From contig CAIJZF010000229.1 of NCBI GenBank assembly GCA_903825095.1, positions 1 through 64,000 on the forward strand: a stretch of 64,000 bases of DNA. Direction: 5' to 3'. Numbering within the stretch: position 1 is the first letter of the stretch; the number at the start of each line of letters is the position of its first letter. Below, one piece after another: positions 1 through 8,744 of this stretch. Below the pieces are notes generated by a model. That model was not told the origin of the DNA, did not search any database, and saw only the letters and a program-made list of their open reading frames with translations. This stretch comes from an uncultured Bacteroidota bacterium. GTDB lineage: Bacteria; Bacteroidota; Bacteroidia; Chitinophagales; Chitinophagaceae. The translations under genes and the position numbers were made by a program.

Positions 1-2
1 AT

Positions 3-242
3 GAAGAAAATCAAGATATAGATGGTATTATATCATATTTAGAATCTTTAGTTGTTAAATTAAGAAAATCTAATAAATTAGATAATAACACAATAAATAT
101 TATTCAAAGTTTATTTGATGATGAAATAAAATATTATATGGATAATTATTATCTCCCGGGAGTTGAAATTGATCCAAAATATGAAGAACAAATTACAAAT
201 GAACTTTTGGATTTAATCTCTATTCTAAAAAAGATATTTTAA
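3..242 (+). CDS. C-terminal end of an unidentified gene (5' partial)
   Basis: An open frame enters from the left edge and runs 79 codons to a TAA just before a strong terminator. The visible residues are Lys/Asp/Asn/Ile-rich with no motif I recognise, and the last part reads like an amphipathic helix (NELLDLISILKKIF). It lies upstream of the scaffold and capsid genes. In T4 that place is held by the prohead protease gp21, but nothing here shows protease residues, so no function is assigned. Confidence 0.6.
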   Translation, partial: EENQDIDGIISYLESLVVKLRKSNKLDNNTINIIQSLFDDEIKYYMDNYYLPGVEIDPKYEEQITNELLDLISILKKIF

Positions 243-265
243 AATATGCAAACCGGTGAATAATT

Positions 266-290
266 AGCCCTCATTTGAGGGCTTTTTTTT
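266..290 (+). terminator. Rho-independent terminator
   Basis: A perfect 8-bp inverted repeat (AGCCCTCA / TGAGGGCT) is followed directly by a run of T to 290. It separates the gene ending at 242 from the scaffold-capsid unit. Confidence 0.9.
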
Positions 291-334
291 ACTTTGCGAC
301 TTTGAGTATATCAACACATACATATAACACGAAT

Positions 335-400
335 ATACCACCCCCCTCAATATATGTGGTATCAATTAAATGAATTCTATTACGTTTTATAATAAACGTA
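335..400 (+). promoter_or_regulatory. Two inverted repeats in the leader of the scaffold-capsid operon
   Basis: The 138-nt gap between the terminator and the scaffold start holds two perfect 7-bp inverted repeats: ATACCAC (335-341) with GTGGTAT (356-362), and TACGTTT (381-387) with AAACGTA (394-400) around a TATAAT loop. The first encloses a C6 run. No TATTTATA box is present, unlike most virion genes. The repeats could be an operator pair, a structured 5' leader, or a promoter (TATAAT at 388-393) inside a dyad. Confidence 0.4.
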
Positions 401-428
401 CTTTCCCAACAAAATTAATTTAGGAAAA

Positions 429-1691
429 ATGGCAACAAACAGAGAAATGCTTAAAGAAGCAATCGCTGACGCTAAAGCTGTTAAAGAAACTGCAATAGCA
501 AACGCAAAAGCTGCTCTAGAAGAAGCCTTCGCACCTCAATTGAAATCAATGTTATCAATGAAACTTCAAGAAATGTCCGATGAGGATGAAATGACAAATG
601 AAATTGAAGGATTTGGAGATTTCGACACTAAAGACAATGCAGGATTCAACCAGGGAATGGGTGAAAAAGCTTTGGATGAAGATGAAGATATGATGGAAAT
701 TGATTTAGAAGAACTTTTAGCAGAGCTAAATGATGAGGAAGAAATGGAAGAATCTATCAACGAAGCTGAAGAAGGTGAAGAAGAGGAATCAGAGGAATCT
801 GAAGAGTCTGAAGAATCTGAAGAAGGTGAAGAAGAAGGTGAACCAATCGACCTTGAAGACATGACAGACGAAGATCTAAAAGACATGATCGAAGATGTTA
901 TTAAAGACATGATTTCATCCGGAGAACTTGAAGCTGGTCACGAAGGTGAAGAAGGCGAAGAAGGTGAAGAAGGAATGGAAGATGTAAGTGGCGAAGAAGA
1001 AGAAATCGACTTAGCAGAATTATTAAGAGAAATCGAAGAAATGGAAGAACCAGTAGAAGAAGGATTATTCTCATCCCGTAGCCTTATGTCTTACTTAACA
1101 GATGTTAAGAAAATGGACAAAATGGCTGCTAAACAAGCATTAAAAGATCTTGAAGACAAACGTGTCTCCCCTATCTCAGCTGATGAAATTAAAGATCTTA
1201 GTACTTATTTATCTAAGGATTTTGAAGCTAAACGAGTAGCAGCAATGGTTAACCCATTAATTGCCGCTATTAAAGGTGTAGAACAAGCTCCTAAAAATTA
1301 TAGCTACGGACCAGAAGGTAGAGGCGGTGCTTCGATGGCTGAATCTGAATTAGCTGAAGCTCTTTCAACAATCGAAACTCTTAAGTCTGAATTGAACGAG
1401 ATCAATTTGTTAAATGCTAAATTGCTTTACACAAATAAAATCTTCAAAGCTAAAAACTTGAACGAAAGTCAAAAAGTGAAAGTGTTAAGTTCTTTTGACA
1501 AAGCTAAAAACGTAGGTGAAGTGAAAATGGTATTTGAAACATTAAACGAGGGTATTAAAGTTTCTAAAAATATGATTAAAGAAAACCTAGGTAGTGCTTC
1601 AAAAGGTACAATGGCACCTGTCACTAAAAAACCAATCGTAGAGTCAAACGAGGCATTCTTAAGAATGCAAAAATTGGCTGGAATTATTTAA
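429..1691 (+). CDS. Prohead core/scaffold-like protein (gp22-type position)
   Basis: The protein has 420 residues. The N-terminus is an Ala/Lys-rich helix, residues about 75-220 are extremely acidic (long Glu runs with Ser-Glu-Glu repeats), and the C-terminal third is a helical segment ending in LAGII. It lies immediately upstream of the major capsid gene, where T4-like phages encode the internal prohead scaffold gp22 that is removed during maturation. The assignment rests on position, acidity and helical content, not on detectable motif identity. The Glu-rich part is low-complexity DNA (GAAGAA repeats) and creates a false Ser-rich frame on the other strand. Confidence 0.7.
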   Translation: MATNREMLKEAIADAKAVKETAIANAKAALEEAFAPQLKSMLSMKLQEMSDEDEMTNEIEGFGDFDTKDNAGFNQGMGEKALDEDEDMMEIDLEELLAELNDEEEMEESINEAEEGEEEESEESEESEESEEGEEEGEPIDLEDMTDEDLKDMIEDVIKDMISSGELEAGHEGEEGEEGEEGMEDVSGEEEEIDLAELLREIEEMEEPVEEGLFSSRSLMSYLTDVKKMDKMAAKQALKDLEDKRVSPISADEIKDLSTYLSKDFEAKRVAAMVNPLIAAIKGVEQAPKNYSYGPEGRGGASMAESELAEALSTIETLKSELNEINLLNAKLLYTNKIFKAKNLNESQKVKVLSSFDKAKNVGEVKMVFETLNEGIKVSKNMIKENLGSASKGTMAPVTKKPIVESNEAFLRMQKLAGII

Positions 1692-1717
1692 TTTAAACTT
1701 AAAACAAAAACAAAACA

Positions 1718-3448
1718 ATGTCAAGTATTAATTCATTACTAGAAAGCGCTGCTGGAAGTTGGAAAAACTTACAAAGCGACGCTGCTCGTATGTCCTCTAA
1801 ATGGGGTAAAACGGGATTATTAGAAGGATTAGGAAGCGAAGTTGATAAAAACAACATGGCTATGATCCTTGAAAACCAAGCTAAACAATTAGTTGTTGAG
1901 CAATCTTCAACTAACGTTGGTGGTGGTACATTTAACGTAGGTCAAGGTGAGCAATGGGCTGGAGTAGCTCTTCCATTGGTACGTAAAGTATTCGGTTCTT
2001 TATCAACTAAAGAATTTATGTCTGTACAACCAATGAACTTGCCATCTGGACTTGTATTCTTCTTGGATTTCCAATATGGAGATACAGATGGTAAAGCAGC
2101 TCCTGGTGGACCAATGGGTCCTGGTGGAAACCCTTACGGGGCTACATCTTCAATGTACGGTAATACTAACCCAGGTAATGCATCTGATGCATCTCAAGGT
2201 TTGTATGGTGCAGGTCGTTTTGGTTACTCAATCAACCAATTCTCAGCATCTATTCAAGTATCTCGTTCAGCTACACTTTGGAGTGAAGTAGATTATGATA
2301 CTACATTATCTGCATCTATCGCAGCTGGAAACATTTACTCAACTGTAACTTATTACATTGGTGCAGGTACTAACGCTCTTTACCCAGATTTCAAAGGTGT
2401 TCGTGCATTTATCCCTGGTTCAGGTTCAGTTCTTACACCAGCAGGTGAGATTTACACCCGTTTATTACCTCAGTTCACTTACACAGATAATTCTACTTAT
2501 GTAAGATTTATTATGTCAGGTTCTGCAGTAGCAGCTGGTTCAAACACATTAGTACCAGGTACAGGTTCAGCAGTAACAGCTAACACATTATTCTACAACG
2601 TTCAACCACAAGATAACCGTCGTGGTGATTTTGAAGATAACAGTGGTGCTGGATATGCAAACTCAAACTCTTCAACAAGTGACCAATTAGCTATTCCACA
2701 GATCAACATCAACATGAAATCTGAGGCTATCGTTGCTAAAACACGTAAATTGAAAGCACAATGGACTCCAGAGTTCGCACAAGATTTGAACGCTTACCAA
2801 TCATTGGATGCTGAAGCGGAATTAACATCTATTATGTCTGAGTACATCGCATTAGAGATCGACTTAGAAAACTTAGATATGTTAATCCAAGATGCATCTG
2901 CATGGGATGAGTTCTGGTCAGCTAAAAACAACAACTACTTGAACAGTACTAAATCAGCTTGGGCTACTGACGCTGGTTACTACAACACTCAAGGTCAATG
3001 GTTCCAAACTTTAGGTACTAAAATGCAAAAAGTTAGTAACAAAATCCACCAGAAAACTCTTCGTGGGGGTGCTAACTTCTTAGTATGTTCTCCAACAGTT
3101 GCAACTATCTTGGAATCAATCCCAGGATTTGCTGCAGGATCTGATGGTGATGTAACTAAAGCATCTTACGCATTTGGTATCCAGAAAGCTGGTCAAATGA
3201 ATAACCGTTACACAGTTTACAAAAACCCTTACATGACAGAAAACTTGATCTTGATGGGTTATAGAGGAGCTCAATTCCTTGAAACTGGTGCGGTATTTGC
3301 TCCATACGTTCCATTAATCATGACTCCATTAGTGTACGATCCAACAACATTTACACCACGTAAAGGTTTATTGACTCGTTACGCTAAGAAAATGATCCGT
3401 CCGGAATTCTTCGGTCGTATCTGGGTTAACGATTTGAACGTAATCTAA
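1718..3448 (+). CDS. gp23: Major capsid protein, T4 gp23-like
   Basis: The protein has 576 residues, close to gp23 length. The segment near residues 105-122 (VQPMNLPSGLVFFLDFQYG) matches the well-known gp23 signature, and a Gly/Pro-rich loop follows. The C-terminal part carries the usual Y-x-LxxDAEAELT and APYVPL-type segments. The N-terminal about 60 residues would be the delta domain removed by the prohead protease in T4. The gene follows the scaffold by 26 A-rich bases and ends just before a strong terminator, so the two form a head operon. Codon use looks optimised for high expression. Confidence 0.95.
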   Translation: MSSINSLLESAAGSWKNLQSDAARMSSKWGKTGLLEGLGSEVDKNNMAMILENQAKQLVVEQSSTNVGGGTFNVGQGEQWAGVALPLVRKVFGSLSTKEFMSVQPMNLPSGLVFFLDFQYGDTDGKAAPGGPMGPGGNPYGATSSMYGNTNPGNASDASQGLYGAGRFGYSINQFSASIQVSRSATLWSEVDYDTTLSASIAAGNIYSTVTYYIGAGTNALYPDFKGVRAFIPGSGSVLTPAGEIYTRLLPQFTYTDNSTYVRFIMSGSAVAAGSNTLVPGTGSAVTANTLFYNVQPQDNRRGDFEDNSGAGYANSNSSTSDQLAIPQININMKSEAIVAKTRKLKAQWTPEFAQDLNAYQSLDAEAELTSIMSEYIALEIDLENLDMLIQDASAWDEFWSAKNNNYLNSTKSAWATDAGYYNTQGQWFQTLGTKMQKVSNKIHQKTLRGGANFLVCSPTVATILESIPGFAAGSDGDVTKASYAFGIQKAGQMNNRYTVYKNPYMTENLILMGYRGAQFLETGAVFAPYVPLIMTPLVYDPTTFTPRKGLLTRYAKKMIRPEFFGRIWVNDLNVI

Positions 3449-3474
3449 TCGATAGTAAATAATCGAATATAAAG

Positions 3475-3499
3475 AGCCGAACGAAAGTTCGGCTTTTTT
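3475..3499 (+). terminator. Rho-independent terminator after capsid gene
   Basis: An 8-bp stem AGCCGAAC / GTTCGGCT with a GAAA tetraloop is followed by T7. It ends the head operon before the phoH-like gene. Confidence 0.93.
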
Positions 3500-3510
3500 A
3501 GTTCTCCCCC

Positions 3511-3519
3511 AATATTTAT
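3511..3519 (+). promoter_or_regulatory. Late-box variant (ATATTTATT) before phoH-like gene
   Basis: A near match to the TATTTATA element lies about 24 nt before the ATG at 3536, directly after the capsid terminator. Confidence 0.4.
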
Positions 3520-3535
3520 TAGCAAATATAGTTAT

Positions 3536-4234
3536 ATGACCGATTTTAATAGAACGCCACAAGCGCAAGAGGTTTTTAAATCAAAAAGAAAACCCAAAGG
3601 ACCTATCAAGTTTGAAATTCAATTGAATGAAGAACAAAAAAGGGCAAAAGAACAAATCCTACACAATACAGTTACTGTACTAAAAGGTAAAGCGGGTTCT
3701 GGTAAATCGCTCTTAGCGGCTAACATAGCACTTGACTTATTATTTAGTAGAGAAATCGAAAAGATTATCATCACTCGACCAACTGTAGTAGCAGGACAAG
3801 ACATTGGTTTCCTACCCGGAGACGTTAATGAAAAACTTGCTCCATTTACTGCCCCAGTATATGAAAACATGCATCGATTATACAATAAAGAAAAAATCGA
3901 AAAATGTATTTCCGAAGGTGAAATTGAAATCGTTCCTGTATCGTTTATGCGAGGTAGAAACTTTACCAACTGTTTAGTTGTAATTGATGAAGCTCAAAAC
4001 TTAACTGATACACAAATGGAGTTGTTATTGACTCGTATTTGTCATGGATCAAAAATGATATTCTGTGGAGATGCTGCTCAAATTGACTTAAAAGATCGTA
4101 AAACATCAGGATTTGATGTCGTATGTAAACATATGAAAGATGTTCCTGGATTTGAAGTAATCACATTAGAGAAAAATCACAGACACGAGATTGTAGAATT
4201 TATCCTAGACGTATACAAAAATCTCAGAGCGTAG
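3536..4234 (+). CDS. phoH: PhoH-like P-loop ATPase
   Basis: The protein has 232 residues. Walker A (GKAGSGKS) is at about residues 52-59 and Walker B (VVIDEAQN) at about 147-154. Between them lies the family-typical ITRPTVVAGQDIGFLPG segment, and a GDAAQIDL motif follows. PhoH-like proteins form a helicase-superfamily-like ATPase family common in phages of marine and freshwater hosts; their role in infection is not settled. This is a stand-alone PhoH core without extra RNA-binding domains. It lies between the capsid terminator and a structural gene. Confidence 0.93.
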   Translation: MTDFNRTPQAQEVFKSKRKPKGPIKFEIQLNEEQKRAKEQILHNTVTVLKGKAGSGKSLLAANIALDLLFSREIEKIIITRPTVVAGQDIGFLPGDVNEKLAPFTAPVYENMHRLYNKEKIEKCISEGEIEIVPVSFMRGRNFTNCLVVIDEAQNLTDTQMELLLTRICHGSKMIFCGDAAQIDLKDRKTSGFDVVCKHMKDVPGFEVITLEKNHRHEIVEFILDVYKNLRA

Positions 4235-4258
4235 CATTGAAATATAAGGTTTTGTTAA

Positions 4259-4266
4259 TATTTATA
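4259..4266 (+). promoter_or_regulatory. Putative late promoter box TATTTATA
   Basis: This exact TATTTATA copy is 18 nt before the ATG of the gene at 4277 and is followed by ACAAAA. Confidence 0.6.
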
Positions 4267-4276
4267 ACAAAAAATA

Positions 4277-4678
4277 ATGGCTGCTGGAAGATATTCTTTT
4301 GTAATCGAACAAGGCGCTACTGTTAACTTTCAAGTAGCATATACAGACTCTAATGGAGCTCCTGTAAATTTAACTGGCTATCAAGCTAGAATGCAGATTA
4401 GACCTAGTGTAGGATCAAGTCAAATCTATATCACATTGTCTTCAAGTTTAGACCCATGTGGAACCGGCTTGAACTTAAGCGGATCCAATTCGATCAACCC
4501 ACCTACATCGGGTACCATTGGAGTATATATTTCCGCAGTATCATCGTCTCAATTGAGTTTTACCCAAGGTGTATATGATTTAGAAATAGCATCAGGTAGT
4601 GGAAATTGCTATGTAGTAACACGACTATTAGAAGGACAAGTACAATTATCCCCCAACGTAACTTTAGGAAGTTTCTAA
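4277..4678 (+). CDS. Small beta-rich virion structural protein (hypothetical)
   Basis: The protein has 133 residues, beta-rich with alternating polar/hydrophobic strands. The N-terminal pattern GATVNFQVAYTDSNGAPVNLTGYQARMQIR resembles the N-terminal Ig-like domain of phage baseplate/fibre-associated proteins. The C-terminus ends in a strand motif GQVQLSPNVT. A late box precedes it, and its stop is followed at once by the ATG of a giant fibre gene. A role as adaptor or decoration for that fibre is inference; no enzyme motif is visible. Confidence 0.6.
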   Translation: MAAGRYSFVIEQGATVNFQVAYTDSNGAPVNLTGYQARMQIRPSVGSSQIYITLSSSLDPCGTGLNLSGSNSINPPTSGTIGVYISAVSSSQLSFTQGVYDLEIASGSGNCYVVTRLLEGQVQLSPNVTLGSF

Positions 4679-7600
4679 ATGGCTAGTTCAATTAACATAA
4701 ACCAAAACAATAATGATATAACCCTACAAGACAATAATAGGAGTATATCAATAACTGACAATAATTCAGGAACTACTATTAATGTAACTCAACCAGTTAC
4801 AAATGTAGTTACTGTAGCCACACCGGGACCACAAGGTCCTGTTGGTCCCATACCAACATCAGGTTCATTTACAGGTTCATTTTCCGGATCATTTATAGGA
4901 AATTTAACAGGTACTGCTTCAAACGCAACTAGTGCATCATATGCTTTAACAGCATCTTATGTTCAAAATGCACAAACCGCTTCATACGTTACAACAGCAC
5001 AAACTGCAAGTTATGTCTTACAAGCCGTAAGTGCATCTTATGCTTTAACAGCATCTTATCTTGAAGGATATATATCTCCATTTCCATATAGTGGATCAGC
5101 AGTAATAACAGGATCATTAACGGTATCCGGCTCTTCAACATTTACAAATATCGGACCCGCTATATTCAGTGGATCCGTAAATGGAAACGGTGGATTTTCA
5201 GGCTCATTTAGTGGATCATTTCAAGGAAATGGATCAGGTTTAACTAATGTATCAGCATCTAGTATTGTAGGTTTAAATTTATCCCAAATTGCTACAGGTA
5301 GTATATCTGCTTCTGTATCCACAGGAACAAGCTCATTTACAGTAACTTCAGGTTCAAACACATTTTTATCAATTTCTAATTCTGGAAATGTTACTATTAG
5401 CGGTTCAACTAATATTACAAGTAACTTAACGGTAACAGGTTCATTAAACGTATTACAAGGAATAACTGGTTCTTTATTAGGAACCGCTACAACGGCATCA
5501 TACGTTTTACAAGCAATAAGTGCTTCATTTGCCCAAACCTCATCATATTTAAATCCACTTAACCAGGATTTAACTTTTAATGGGAATTTAACATTAAATG
5601 GTACCGCATCTATAGCTTATTTGAAAGTAGCATACGAATCTGCTTCTGTAATATATTCAAGTGGATCGAATCAATTTGGAGATGCAGCAAACGATACACA
5701 AACATTGTATGGTGCTGTAGTAATTCCAACAGGTTCATTGACTGTAACGGGATCGTTATTAGTAACTCAATCCAATGCTAGCTATGCTATGCAAGTGCAA
5801 GGGTTAACAAATAAACAGTATTTTCAATCTCCTACAACAAACCAAGGAAGTCATACAATTGCTTTTGGTTTTGGGGGAGCAGGTGAACAAGTTAAATTTA
5901 TAGCAAACGCTGTTGGTGGAAGTGGTAGAGGTAATTTATATATTGCATCTACTACAGGTGATACTGCAGTCGCTACTACAGCAAATGCTAATGCTCTATT
6001 TACAGATACTTCAAATACTTTTTATAAATCATTTACTCTAGATCAAACCGCACTTACTACAGGTAATGGATTATATCTTTCTGGAAATCAACCCAATTCA
6101 ATTACGAATGGAATTTATTTTAGATATGGAGAAACAAGAGTAGCTATTCTTACTAAACCACATGGTTCAAATGGATATGCTGATTTTAGAATTGCCATAG
6201 TACCTGTTGGTGGAGCAAATAACCCACCAGTTGAAGCAGATACTAAATTCATGATTACAAAAGACACTACAAATGTCTTAATTAATACTACAACAGACGC
6301 ATCATCTAAACTATTAGTCCAAGGTGCTGGTTCTGGATCAGCAACAACAGCATTTAGAGTACAAAATGCAAATGCTAGTTCTTCATTAGTTGTATTAGAT
6401 AATGGATTTGTCGGAATCAACACAGGATCCGCCCAATATAATTTGGATGTAATTGGTACTGCAAGAGTCACCGGTGACATTAATATTGGTGGAGGTGCAC
6501 AATCAGGATTTAACAACCGAATAAATGGATCAACATATCTTACAGGCACTTTAAGAGTTGATGGAAACTTTACAAATAACGGCTCATTAACAGTAACCGG
6601 AGCGACAGGAGTATCAGCTCAATTTGTTGGTGGTACTACAGTCGTTAGAGATGGAAACAAATTCTTAGTAGGTGGTAATGCAGGTAATATATCAGTTGAT
6701 GCAAGTGCAATAGTAGAAATACGAAATACTACACAAGGTTTCCTTCCTCCACGCACAAATTTAACCTCAAACATATCCACACCTGCACAAGGTCTCATCA
6801 CATACTTAACAGGTTCAACCAACGAAGGCCTATATTACTATAATAGTGGATCGTATCAAGGATGGACACGTGTATTAAATGATTCCGGTTCTCAATCTAT
6901 AACAGGTTCCCTTAACGTAACCTCATTTACAGCATCCAATGCTACAATTTCCGGAAACGTAACAGTACTAGGTACTGCTTCAATCAACACATTAATTGTA
7001 AATCAAATTGGATATTCAAGTGGTTCAAATCAATTAGGTGATGCTGCAAACGATACACAAACATTATATGGTACTGTAGTAATTCCAACAGGTAGCTTAA
7101 CAGTAACTGGATCTATATTTAATTTAGGAAATTCTAGATTTGCGGCTGCTGGTGGATCTAGTACTCTTAGCTCAAATGCATTAACATCCGCTGCTGCTAT
7201 ATTTTATCAAAACGGACTTAGTGGAATTGTAGCCTTGGGAGGATATTCCAACGCGGGTGGTGAAATTCAATCATATCAAAACGGCGGTGCAACAGTAGGA
7301 GGAACATTATTTCTCCAAAGGCAGGGTGGATCAATTGGAGTAGGCACAACATCTCCATTAGCTACATTTGATGTAGTAGGTTCTGGCCGTTTTTCAACCA
7401 ATTTAGGTGTAGGTAGATTAGCTACAGCATCTCTAGACGTAGCAGGTACAACCCGTATTTCAGGCTCATTCAATACAGCAGCCTCCGGTTCCATTTTAAC
7501 CGTAATCGGTTCTGGTTCCGCTCAACCTATATTTACAGTACAAGGTTCACAAGGTGAACTATTCTCGATTATCGATAGTTTAACAGAATCTGGTAAATTT

Positions 7601-7969
7601 ACTAGTGGTTTAATAGTAACGGGGTCATTAGCTATAACCGCTAATTTGACCTTATCCCAATCATCATTCACCAACCAAAATACTTCATCTTTAGCATCCG
7701 GAACCCAAACAATATCTACTAATGCTACAGGATCATTCACATCCGCATTCTATAACTACACTATATCCTCAGGATCAAATGCAAGAGCAGGTCAAGTGAT
7801 GAGTGTATGGAACGGTGGATCCATTCAGTTTACTGATGTTACCACATCAGACATTGGCTCCACAACGGCCGTTGCTTTAACCGCATCATTGAGTGGAGCA
7901 AACGTCATTTTATCAAGTACTCTACCATCTTTAGGATGGACAGTTAAAACAGTAGTTAATTTAATATAA
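4679..7969 (+). CDS. Large repeat-rich fibre protein
   Basis: The protein has 1096 residues and is almost entirely Ser/Thr/Gly/Asn. A short collagen-like PGPQGPVGP stretch near residue 52 leads into GSFSGSFxGN repeats, SASYALTASY repeats, and tail-fibre modules of the type KLLVQGAG and YNLDVIGTARVTG. A segment TQGFLPPRTNLTSNISTPAQ near residue 690 recurs in the fibre at 16901. Such architecture is typical of trimeric beta-helical fibres of Bacteroidota phages. No C-terminal chaperone or carbohydrate-active domain was recognised. It could be a tail fibre or a head fibre; the genome position near capsid genes leaves both open. Confidence 0.8.
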   Translation: MASSININQNNNDITLQDNNRSISITDNNSGTTINVTQPVTNVVTVATPGPQGPVGPIPTSGSFTGSFSGSFIGNLTGTASNATSASYALTASYVQNAQTASYVTTAQTASYVLQAVSASYALTASYLEGYISPFPYSGSAVITGSLTVSGSSTFTNIGPAIFSGSVNGNGGFSGSFSGSFQGNGSGLTNVSASSIVGLNLSQIATGSISASVSTGTSSFTVTSGSNTFLSISNSGNVTISGSTNITSNLTVTGSLNVLQGITGSLLGTATTASYVLQAISASFAQTSSYLNPLNQDLTFNGNLTLNGTASIAYLKVAYESASVIYSSGSNQFGDAANDTQTLYGAVVIPTGSLTVTGSLLVTQSNASYAMQVQGLTNKQYFQSPTTNQGSHTIAFGFGGAGEQVKFIANAVGGSGRGNLYIASTTGDTAVATTANANALFTDTSNTFYKSFTLDQTALTTGNGLYLSGNQPNSITNGIYFRYGETRVAILTKPHGSNGYADFRIAIVPVGGANNPPVEADTKFMITKDTTNVLINTTTDASSKLLVQGAGSGSATTAFRVQNANASSSLVVLDNGFVGINTGSAQYNLDVIGTARVTGDINIGGGAQSGFNNRINGSTYLTGTLRVDGNFTNNGSLTVTGATGVSAQFVGGTTVVRDGNKFLVGGNAGNISVDASAIVEIRNTTQGFLPPRTNLTSNISTPAQGLITYLTGSTNEGLYYYNSGSYQGWTRVLNDSGSQSITGSLNVTSFTASNATISGNVTVLGTASINTLIVNQIGYSSGSNQLGDAANDTQTLYGTVVIPTGSLTVTGSIFNLGNSRFAAAGGSSTLSSNALTSAAAIFYQNGLSGIVALGGYSNAGGEIQSYQNGGATVGGTLFLQRQGGSIGVGTTSPLATFDVVGSGRFSTNLGVGRLATASLDVAGTTRISGSFNTAASGSILTVIGSGSAQPIFTVQGSQGELFSIIDSLTESGKFTSGLIVTGSLAITANLTLSQSSFTNQNTSSLASGTQTISTNATGSFTSAFYNYTISSGSNARAGQVMSVWNGGSIQFTDVTTSDIGSTTAVALTASLSGANVILSSTLPSLGWTVKTVVNLI

Positions 7970-7976
7970 TTACTTA

Positions 7977-7984
7977 TATTTATA
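7977..7984 (+). promoter_or_regulatory. TATTTATA box upstream of homing endonuclease
   Basis: This exact copy lies 51 nt before the ATG at 8028, farther than at other genes. It may originally have served the fibre gene now at 8741, before the endonuclease inserted. Confidence 0.45.
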
Positions 7985-8027
7985 CTCAAACACATACTAT
8001 TAACATAGTCTTGGATAGGGAAAAGAT

Positions 8028-8744
8028 ATGGCAAACATAGGATACATTTACAAAATTACTAGCCCAACTGGTAAAATATACATTGGGAAAACATCTAGAC
8101 TGAATGATCGCATTACCAAATATCGTAATTGCAATGGAATTTCTGAACAGAAGATGATTTATAGTAGCATTAAAAAACATGGGTGGTTAAACCACACATT
8201 TGAAGTTATAACAGAAGCCCCAATTGATCAACTATCTCATTTAGAATCATTTTATATAGAAACATTCAACAGTTTCCATTATTCTAACCCAAATGGTATG
8301 AACCTTACCAAAGGTGGTGAAGGAACTCATGGTAGAAAAGATTCCATAGAAACCAAAACTAAAAGAGCCAACTCTATTAGAGGAAGACACCACTCAGAAC
8401 AAACAAAACAATTGATGAGTGAACTTAAAAAGGGTAAACCATCAAATAATAAAGGAATACCATGTTCTGATGAAAAAAAGAAAAAAATTAGCGAAGCAAA
8501 CAAAGGTAAAACTCCTAGCGAATTAACCAAACAAAATAGAAACAATACACGATTAGCTAATCTTATATCTAATCACGAAGCTATTTTACAAATTGATAAA
8601 ACAACAAATACCATTGTAAAAGAATGGAAAGAATTACCAAAAGAAATAGCAAAATATTTTGATATATGTGACACAAACATTATCAAATGTTTAAATGGAA
8701 AAAAAGAACACACTGTAGGATATATTTGGAGGTATAAAAAATGA
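8028..8744 (+). CDS. GIY-YIG homing endonuclease (free-standing)
   Basis: The protein has 238 residues. The N-terminus carries the GIY-YIG signature as GYIYKI (about residues 4-9) and KIYIGKT (about 17-23), with catalytic Arg/Glu candidates in DRITKYRN and ESFYIETFN. Two NUMOD3-like DNA-binding repeats follow (SEQTKQLMSELKKGKPSNNKG and SDEKKKKISEANKGKTP), then a C-terminal NUMOD1-like helix-turn-helix region ending VGYIWRYKK. It resembles T4 Seg-type enzymes. It sits between two fibre genes and overlaps the next start by 4 nt (ATGA), as expected of a selfish intergenic insertion. Base use is A-richer than its neighbours. Confidence 0.92.
   Translation: MANIGYIYKITSPTGKIYIGKTSRLNDRITKYRNCNGISEQKMIYSSIKKHGWLNHTFEVITEAPIDQLSHLESFYIETFNSFHYSNPNGMNLTKGGEGTHGRKDSIETKTKRANSIRGRHHSEQTKQLMSELKKGKPSNNKGIPCSDEKKKKISEANKGKTPSELTKQNRNNTRLANLISNHEAILQIDKTTNTIVKEWKELPKEIAKYFDICDTNIIKCLNGKKEHTVGYIWRYKK

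Noticed and set aside
566..910. Ser-rich minus-strand frame
   Set aside because: It is the complement of GAA/GAG repeats in the acidic scaffold gene.
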